DNA of 64,000 nt from Portulaca oleracea. Its lineage: Eukaryota; Streptophyta; Magnoliopsida; Caryophyllales; Portulacaceae. The position numbers and the translations under genes are program-made. The stretch spans positions 48,273,269-48,337,268 of the forward strand of contig CM055874.1 in NCBI GenBank assembly GCA_029582165.1. The letters run 5' to 3'. Under the pieces are notes generated by a model. It was not told the DNA's origin and made no database searches. It saw nothing but the letters and a program-made list of their open reading frames with translations. Below are positions 57,000 to 64,000 of the stretch, in pieces; the first letter of the stretch is position 1; each line of letters opens with the position of its first letter.

Positions 57000-58625
57000 T
57001 TGATGCTTAAGCAAATCATGGAGAATCAAGAGAGAGATCGAGCTTACATCCGAAGTCTCGAACTTAAAATAGCTCAAGTCAACCAACCTCAATCTATACC
57101 AATCCAACCTCAACCTGTTCAAGAGGTGAAGGTGAATGTTATTACTTTGCGGAGTGGAAAAGAAGTTGAGGGACCCAAGTTGGTGGAGGAGGAACCTTTT
57201 AGAGAGAATGAGGGAGATGATGACAATATAATTGAGAGAGAAGATATGGAGGTTGAGCAATCCGCTGATGAGGTGAAAGAGGACGATGTTGTGATTGAGA
57301 TACCTAATGATGAGGAGAAAGATGATTTGGTGAAACCCAAGGAGATTGAGAAGGAGAATGATCTTGATCAACCCACGAGGCAGTTGAAACAATATCGACC
57401 TCCAGTTCCATTTCCCGGAAGATTGGTTCAACAGAAGAATCATGAGAAATTTTCCAAGTTTATTTTGATGATGAAGAAACTCCAAGTTAATATACCATTT
57501 CTAGATGCCATGTCGGAGGTCCCTTCATTTAAGAAACATCTCAAGGACCTTTTGACAAACAAGAGAAGAATCAAAGAGTCATCGACCGTTCATCTCACAG
57601 TTAGTTGCAATGCCATTATGGGGAGCAAGACTCTCGAGAAACTAGCCGATCCCGGTAGTTTCTCTATTCCTTGCTTAATTAGTGAAATGAAGATTGATAA
57701 TGCATTATGTGACTTGGAGGCAAGTGTTAGTGTCATGCCACATTCTATATGTAAGAAGTTGAACCTTAATGACTTGACCCCTACAACTATTAACTTGCAA
57801 CTTGCGGACCGAAGTGTTAGGAAGCCCTTGGGAATATTAGAAGACATCCCGGTTCAAGTGGGAAGTTTCCTTATCCCTTGCGACTTCGTTATTTTGGAGA
57901 TGGATGAGGATTGGAGAAATCCTATTATTCTTGGTCGATTCTTCTTGGCTACCGCAGGAGCTACCATAGATGTGAAAAGAGGTCGTTTGTCTCTTCATGT
58001 GGGTAGAGATCATATTGATTTTGACATTGAACCTTCAAGAATGAAATCCCACAAAGAATCTCATTTTAAGGCCAATGCGGTGGTAGGCATCTTGTATGAA
58101 CCCCAAAAGGAGTCTTATTTCCTTGAAGTTGAGCCCGATGATTGGGGAGAAATCAAATATCTAAGGGCTTCGCATCAAATTTCAAGTGAATTTGAGGATA
58201 TCTACCATGATCATCCCCTTAAGATCATTCCATGGAGGAAGGAGATTTCTTTGAGTGAAACCTATGTTGAGTGCAACAAAGTCAATGCGATGATTTTCAA
58301 AGGTCCTAGGCTCGATAAACCACCAAACACCAAATTGAAGTTACTTTCTACTTCTATATCCTCATGGCCTATTAAGTTCTTGAGGAAGCGAGCTTCGTTT
58401 CTACGCAAGGTTAAGAAGTGTTGGAAGAGAAGAAGGAAGCATTGGTGGAGGAAGCCAAGGAAAATGTTACCCGGATATCCTAGGAAGATGATCAGACTAC
58501 CGGAAGAGTGTCTCATGACATCCATGAACCTCTTTGAGAATCATGGGAAAAAGAGGAAGAAGAATGGGTGGAAAAGGTTGATGATGTTTTTGGTTTGTGT
58601 CCCAAGGATTCCAAGAATCAAGTAA
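57000..58625 (+). pseudogene. gag-protease region of A
   Basis: One open frame of about 540 codons without its own ATG-based start; it continues gag. It has a heptad-like segment (MENQERDRAYIRSLELKIAQ), the Tat motif VNVITLRSGKEVEGP, an acidic spacer, and PFPGRLVQQKNHEKF. A retropepsin-like domain follows, with KIDNALCDLEASVSVMP (57693 onward) and NPIILGRFFLATAGATIDV (57920 onward). The catalytic triad area normally reads D-L-G-A or D-S-G-A; here Glu replaces Gly, which probably kills the enzyme. The C-terminus is basic and no RT follows. Confidence 0.85.
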
Positions 58626-59040
58626 GTAATTAGGTCAAGCTAGGGACCTAAAAACTAGCGCTCTATGGGAGGCACCCCATAATCTTCGAGGTTCTTCTTC
58701 CAATTTTTTTTTAGTTTTTGCATTTTTCTATTTTTATTCCTTTTTTCTTCTCTTTAATTTTTCTTTTTTAGCTTTCTTTAGGTTTTTCTATTTTTCTTGT
58801 CTTTTTGATTTTCTTCATTTCTTTCTTTTGTAACTTGAGGTATTAGTTCTAGGTTCAAAAGAAAAAGTTCGAAAAAAAAAGAGAAAAAAAATGATGTGAC
58901 AAATAGAAAAAGTTGGAGTTGAAAAATAAGAAAAATTGAAATTGGGAGTGAAAGAAGTAGTATGAGTGTTGAGAGAGTTTGAAAGTTAGAAAGATTTTAG
59001 AGTGAATGTGAGGAAGGATAGGAAAATGAGTGTTGAAGTG
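58626..59040 (+). other. Non-coding spacer with a hairpin after gag-protease
   Basis: A hairpin with arms TATGGG (58664-58669) and CCCATA (58676-58681) and loop AGGCAC follows the stop codon by about 35 nt. The rest is T-rich and then A-rich. In E a different hairpin occupies the same place after gag (16876-16896). Confidence 0.55.
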
Positions 59041-59564
59041 TTGGATTTTATTTTGCATCGTCAGTAGGGGTAGCAGGCGCTATCCAATGTGTAGCACCCG
59101 CTACACAACGCCACAACAGCAGCAGCATACAACTCTTCCCGCAGAATACCGCAGCTGCGGTAAGACATACCGCACCTACGGTATCTAGAAGTTTTATTTT
59201 TCCCAGGGTTGTTCCCGCAGGACACCGCACCTGCGGTCAGATATACCGCGCCTATGGTACCTCGATTACCAGCGCATGCTGTTGGGGCTAAACCCCTTTG
59301 CTCTCTCATTTTTTTCACTTCCCTCCTTTCCCTCTCACTCGAACACTTTCTCTCCAACCTCAAACCCTAAAACCCTTGCCTAAACCACTCAAATCCGTAA
59401 CGAATTCATCATCCCCACTCTCTAATTTTCGCAAATTCTGTGCCCTAGCCGCGCTCTTCACCATTTTCCAACCTTCTAAGGAGCTTCTCAAGTGCAAATT
59501 CTGGGTTTTGTTCGTTGTGGGGTTCAAAAATTGTAAGGGAACACTTCCAAGTATTCAACTCAGG
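59041..59564 (+). promoter_or_regulatory. Internal promoter-like block and leader of A
   Basis: Palindromes include GTAGC/GCTAC (59091-59104), the perfect 16-mer TACCGCAGCTGCGGTA (59147-59162), TACCG/CGGTA (59168-59183) and ACCGCACCTGCGGT (59224-59237). The last is identical to the LTR palindrome of the same element. A C-rich, CCCTAAA-containing leader (59335-59400) and a possible donor CAG|GTACCT (59564) follow. No clear TATA box is visible. It probably drives the second ORF. Confidence 0.5.
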
Positions 59565-59847
59565 TACCTCTTGCTATTTGGTGCATAAAATTTCGTTTTC
59601 CTACTAATTTTAGGTATTTTGTGCACAAGATTCGTCATTTGCTCCTTGGACATTCTTGAATGCTTTTGGTTGAGGTGTAGGGGGGTGTCGAATTGGGTAT
59701 GATAATTTGTTTTTTGGGGTGTAGTTGGTGAAGTACTCGGTTGAATTAGGAGTTCAGACATATTGTCGTTGTTGTTGGGTGATTTTGGATATTGTTGTTG
59801 CTATTTGGTGTGCCCATTGCTGTTGTTGTTGCTCCTTGTTCGTTCCA

Positions 59848-61124
59848 ATGGGTCGAGCCAAGCGCGCCCGAACTGAGAAAGAATCGACCCCTCCTCCATC
59901 TACATCGGAAAAGCCCGATAAAACCCGTTACAAAGCCCAACTTGCCTCATTGATCCAATGTGACCCGAAGGTGAAGGTCACCTTTAGGGATGATATGCAC
60001 AAGGAGAGGTACGCACGGTTGAAGAATCGGAAAATTTGTGCTCCTGATCTGTATCATGAGGAAACGGCAAAGGATGTATATTGCAAGCCGAGCATGGACT
60101 ACTTCATTAAAGTCATGGGTTGGGAAATTTTTGCCACCATCAATAAGCCTATTGTCGACCAACCGGTGCTCGAATTCTTGAGCTCTTTAGTGGTTAGGGA
60201 GGATGGCACATCCAATGCCACTTTGACCTACCTAGTTGCCAAGAAAGAAGTGGAGTGTTCGGTTCAAGATCTTTGCAATGCTCTAGGTCTTCCTTTGGAT
60301 GGGCTTTTCTATGGTGAGTGTGTCAAATACGATGAGCAAGAAGCGATGAAGGCTCTCATCTATTGGTGGAGACGATATCCCAAGTCTCGGACTCGTAAAT
60401 TGGAGGTCCATACCCGAGCAATTCAAAAGCCTGAGATTTTTGCAACTTGAGTGTTCGCCTCTTCCACCGGATCATCTCGAGCTCCGTCTTCGGCCGCGAC
60501 AATGGACGGTCAAACATTCGTAAAGACGATCTCTTTGTTATCTACAACACAATCAACGGCCGTCGTGTCAACACCGGCTCTTGCATTCTTCACTGTCTTC
60601 GGGAAATCAGTCTTGAAACCCGTAATATGACCATTGGCATGGGACACATCATTTGTCACTTTCTCAAGAAGCGGGGCTTTGAGTCCTACCTTACCAAATG
60701 GACTCCACGGTATTTCCCCGACCCTATTGACGGTGTTCGACTGCGGAAGATGGAATTCTTGGATAAGCACAAGACTCGAACACTCTATCGCCACGGGTAT
60801 GACTCCCACAGTGTTGCGATCCATTTGAGTCATGATCATGCTGAAGTGTGGTTAGATGTCACCGACCGGCGCACTTGGTCATGTGGACAAAAGCATGGGG
60901 GCCGTTATGTGGTGGGTGGTGCTTTTGAGCCCGTGGAGGAGAGTGAAGAGGAGGCCGAGGAAGATGAGGACGAAGAAGAACAAGATCAAGAGGATGCAGG
61001 ACCAAGCCAAGCCGGAGACATTACTTTGGAATGTATTAGTAATCAACTCCGAGAGCTACACAATGAGTTCCAAGAGCAACGAGAACTCATCCAAAACCAA
61101 CAAAGCTTGATCGAGAATTTGTAA
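59848..61124 (+). pseudogene. Second ORF of A (Athila ORF / plant transposon protein-like)
   Basis: The first ATG of the frame is at 59848: MGRAKRARTEKESTPPP, a basic, nuclear-signal-like start. It continues VTFRDDMHKERYARLKNRK, SMDYFIKVMGWEIFATINKP, VLEFLSSL and AKKEVECSVQDLCNALGLP. A stop at 60448-60450 and a one-base frame change lead to a second open part (to 61124): VRLFHRIISSSVFGRDNGRS, INGRRVNTGSCILHCL and IICHFLKKRGFESY. An acidic Glu/Asp run and a coiled coil (LRELHNEFQEQRELIQNQQ) end it. It resembles the Athila ORF / 'putative plant transposon protein' family (from memory). It stands where pol would normally be. Function unknown. Confidence 0.6.
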
Positions 61125-63424
61125 GAGCTTCTTGAAGCGCAACAAGAAATCCTTGTTGGCATTCAATCGCAACTCCAACCCCATCCTCCTCCGGGAGGAT
61201 CCACTTGATGGACTATTTGTAAGCGTCCCCGCCCCCACTCGATTTTTTTTTCATTGTCTTTACGTATTTTACTGCGTGAAATATAAGTGTGGGGGGTGCT
61301 TCATCAGGGTGCTTCATCGGGGTTTGGATGGGAAGGCTTTGTGGTTTTGGCGTGTTGGCGTCTCGGGTTCTTTTGGCATGTTTTGGTGTTGTTTCTAGGA
61401 TGCTCGGGCTTGGTTAGTGTTAGTTGTCTTTTGATTGTAGTTGGGGTGTTTTGGATTGTATGATGATTGATCTTTTGGGCTAGGGCTGATCTAATTTGGA
61501 TGTATTTTGGTTATGAATGGTCAATGGCTGGGAATGTAAGAAATGTTTGTCCAAATGCAATGAAATGAATCGAGTTGTTTTGGTCGGTTTGTGTTGAGTT
61601 TCACCCTTATTTCCCGCCTCAATCAGTGAGATTCGGGGATAAGGTATGTCATTGGCAATGTGCATATTGTTTAAAGTTTTCTTTTCTTCTTTGTAGTTTT
61701 TGTTTCGAAGTTTAGTTAGTTAGTTTTTCTTTGATTTTGTATTCGATCTAGTATGCGATTTTTGTCATGTGTAAAGTCGTGTTTTGCTCTAATATCGTTG
61801 TGATTCACTTTAACGACGACTTCGGATCACGGCTTGAACACTTATGAAGAGCTCGAGGTAATATCTTTCCACCTTACTCCTTCCTATGTGAATTATCATC
61901 ATGATCCGTCGCATGCTTGATTTTCTTTTGGGTGGCGAACCCCCTTGTGTGTTTGTGTTGGGATTATCTTGCTGTTGGAGCCGTGTGGGCTCGGGTCGCC
62001 ACCACTTTTATTTGCTAGTTGTTCTTGTTTGTTTGTTTTTGTAGGTTCTCTACCCTTTTCTTGTACACCTTCCCACAATGAGGACATTGTGGCATTTTAA
62101 GTGTGGGGAGGGGGGGATATTCTGTTTTAAAGGGTAGATCACCTAGTATTTTTGTTTTTGTTTTCTTAGTTTTTGCCTAAAAATTGAAAATTTTTATGTG
62201 AAAAAGGAGAAAAAAGGGAGTGAAAGCCTTAAAAGTTTTCTTTCGGTTTTCGTTTTTGTTTTGTTTTTGCTTTGTTTCTTGGATCTTGTCATCGAAATTG
62301 AGAAGCCGTTCTTAAACTTCTTTAAAAGAAACCGGTCTGAGCGTTTTCGACCCTGTCTCGGTTACTAGTCATGACTTATCTCTTTAGATGTCCTTCATTG
62401 AGTGTCTAGTGAGACCCCCGATTCCTTTCACGTTCTGATTGACACCGGGGGATTCTAGGGGTTTGTGTCCGAGCTTGTTCTTTTTTTCTTTCCCGTTTAG
62501 CAAAAGCAAAAGCAAAGTCAAAAAGAAAGAAAAAGAAAGCAAAAGCTACAATAAACGGATTAAGTGGATCATGTCGCTGAATGACATTAACCACCATACA
62601 CTCAGCCAACTTACACGGGCCTGGTTTTAGCGGTACGGCGCCATTACCCCTTAAGCTCCTCCCATATCGAACTCTCGACGGAGGTGTGTATGGAAAAGAC
62701 TGTGTTGGGAGGGTAAACCCCATTTTTGGGCCGTCCAATTCCCGAAAGTAAGGCTAATACCGACCTTCAAAAACAAAAAGAAAAAAAAAGAAAAAGCAAT
62801 TTCATTGGTGAAACCAACCAAAAAGAAAAGAAAGTTTGTGCTTCAAAAAAGTGTGGGGCCTCTCCTTGCATCACCTACGGCCCTCACCAAGCCAAGGGCG
62901 ACCAGATGCAAGTAAGGGCAACACTTCTCTTGTTTTGTTTCGTTGATTTTGAGCTCGGACATGAGTCTTTGGAATCTTTCGGGATTGGTTGGAACCCACT
63001 AGTACTTATGCACATGGGGTTTTGCTTGACACTAGATGTAGGACATCGAAAATCTCAAAGACTGACTTTTGCTTGGGATGGGTGCTTATGAAATGCTCAT
63101 AATGGTTCCTTTTGGAGGCTTAATAACGTTTTCTTAATTAAGATTGCAAGATCTTTTGAAGCGAAGCTTTTGTTTCTCTTCCCTTTTGTTTTCTTCGGTT
63201 TTGTTTTCACTTTCCCTCTCTCCTTTTTCTTTGGCTTTTGTGAGTATAGCCGCTACAAACCCTCACGAGTCCATCTCGTCCACCCAGCCTGCCGGGGGGT
63301 TCAAAGGGCTTGGTGCATACGCTAAATGCACTCGTTTCCTCCCACGAAAGAGGAGTTGGTGTTTAGTTTCTATTTGTTTTTTTTTGTTTCACTCGGGACG
63401 AGCAAACGTTTAAGTGTGGGGAGG
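61125..63424 (+). other. Non-coding 3' region of A with conserved hairpins
   Basis: No convincing ORF. Conserved parts: an AGGA-loop hairpin, CCACAATG/CATTGTGG (62073-62092), followed by a G-rich tract; GTGCAT/ATGCAC with loop ACGCTAA (63313-63331); and CTCG/CGAG (63392-63402) just before the polypurine tract. The part around 63230-63335 matches the reverse complement of E at 14881-14990. Confidence 0.6.
63410..63424 (+). promoter_or_regulatory. Polypurine tract of A
   Basis: TTAAGTGTGGGGAGG directly precedes the 3' LTR. The same string, AAGTGTGGGGAGG, also stands at 62099-62111 after the AGGA hairpin, 1.3 kb upstream. Confidence 0.8.
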
Positions 63425-64000
63425 TGATTAGACCCAATTTTGTGTCTAAATAACGCCTTAATTCTTAGGCGTTTGACTTGTTTCGTGTTTATTTTCACGG
63501 CTTTTTAGTATGTTTTTGGTTATTTTGTAGGTTTTGGCGTTTTACACAAAAACGTAGCAAAAAGGGGTAATTTAGAGCATTTTTGGTGATTTCCCGAGCC
63601 AAGCCAGACCGAGAGTCGAGGCGGAGTTGACCCGGGACCACTTTCCCTTCATTTGGTGCGAAACAGTGAAGTAACACCCGCTACGACCCTTGTAGCGGGC
63701 GTTACGTGCCTTGGAATGAAGGAAGAAACAAAGGGAAGAAAAGTCATAAGGTAGCTACCACAAGCTGGCCGAGTAAGACCGCAGCTGCGGTATTGGAGGA
63801 TGGTAGCCACGGTCTCTCGAGGATGAAAAATCGCAAAGCACTTCTTCGTTGGTCGCGCCCGCGACGGGGGTCGCGCTCGCGGTAAACGATGCACCGCACC
63901 TGCGGTGTCTCGAACATTCAATCGCCCAGTTTTCTTCGCTCCATGGCCGCACCTGCGATGGGCTAGGACCGCACTTGCGGTCCCCTGATTCTGCGCAACT
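63425..64000 (+). repeat. 3' LTR of A (partial, cut by window end)
   Basis: It matches the 5' LTR from TGATTAGACCC onward, including the GTAAC/GTTAC-bounded palindrome (63671-63705) and ACCGCACCTGCGGT (63893-63906). Relative to the 5' copy it has a deletion in the palindrome region (near 63753) and point changes in two of the three ACCGCACCTGCGGT copies. It continues beyond the window. Confidence 0.9.

Larger units (their letters stand above)
49206..64000 (+). mobile_element. Large pol-less gypsy element A (right end outside window)
   Basis: The 5' LTR starts TGTTTAGACCC (49206) and the 3' LTR starts TGATTAGACCC (63425); the two match closely from there on. Between them are a tRNA-Asp-like primer site, gag, a damaged protease, a hairpin, an internal promoter-like block, a second ORF, non-coding DNA with hairpins and a polypurine tract. 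No RT, RNase H or integrase is seen in the 7.6-kb internal region. Two later insertions split the 5' LTR. The target duplication cannot be checked because the right end is outside the window. Confidence 0.9.

Overview
The window is nuclear DNA from a plant, most likely a eudicot. It holds Ty1/copia and Ty3/gypsy LTR retrotransposons with plant-type primer-binding sites, L1-type LINEs with DUF4283/zf-RVT-like parts, plant mobile domain (PMD) type genes with GT-AG introns, and an AT-rich background. I see no intact host gene, rRNA, tRNA or CRISPR array. It reads as a layered graveyard of transposons nested inside one another.

Layout. 1-7211: two broken PMD/DUF7745-like genes on the + strand, the first split by a solo LTR (2717-4551, target duplication AGGAC). 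7212-9724: truncated gypsy element B (minus; gag start plus 5' LTR) whose LTR carries a MITE. 10176-11124: a lone gypsy-type LTR with a tRNA-iMet primer site (F). 11857-22001: an L1-type LINE (+) split by pol-less gypsy element E (minus, to 19596). 22528-29663: a structurally complete copia element with a GAGAT target duplication and several nonsense and frame breaks. 31906-32532: a copia-type solo LTR (AAATG). About 33970-35225: a second LINE fragment. 35350-37614: gypsy element C (+; LTR plus gag start). 37615-46635: pol-less gypsy element D (minus) with two 1417-bp LTRs. 46636-48850: a decayed copia pol. 49206-64000: a large gypsy element A (+), running off the right edge. Its 5' LTR was entered by an internally deleted Tekay/Del-like element (50070-53550, ATTCT) and by a solo LTR (53971-55438, CTCCG).

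A, B, C, D, E and two of the solo LTRs look like the Tat/Athila side of Ty3/gypsy: five elements show a visible tRNA-Asp-like primer site, and LTR families are shared. D and E have gag-type ORFs but no reverse transcriptase or integrase. A has gag, a damaged protease, and a second ORF where pol would be expected. All three would depend on enzymes supplied in trans.

The most interesting signals lie outside the ORFs. (1) Gypsy LTRs carry a cluster of CG-rich palindromes just upstream of the TATA box, with a largely family-specific sequence; in A and D related palindromes recur inside the element, before the leader of the second ORF. (2) A, D and E share short hairpins with compensatory base changes: an AGGA-loop hairpin before a G-rich tract, a hairpin directly before the 3' polypurine tract, and an ACGCTAA-loop hairpin. 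(3) The copia element appears to start gag inside its 5' LTR and to splice over the primer-binding site. (4) D and E share a conserved C-terminal gag module and about 2 kb of non-coding 3' sequence although their LTRs differ.
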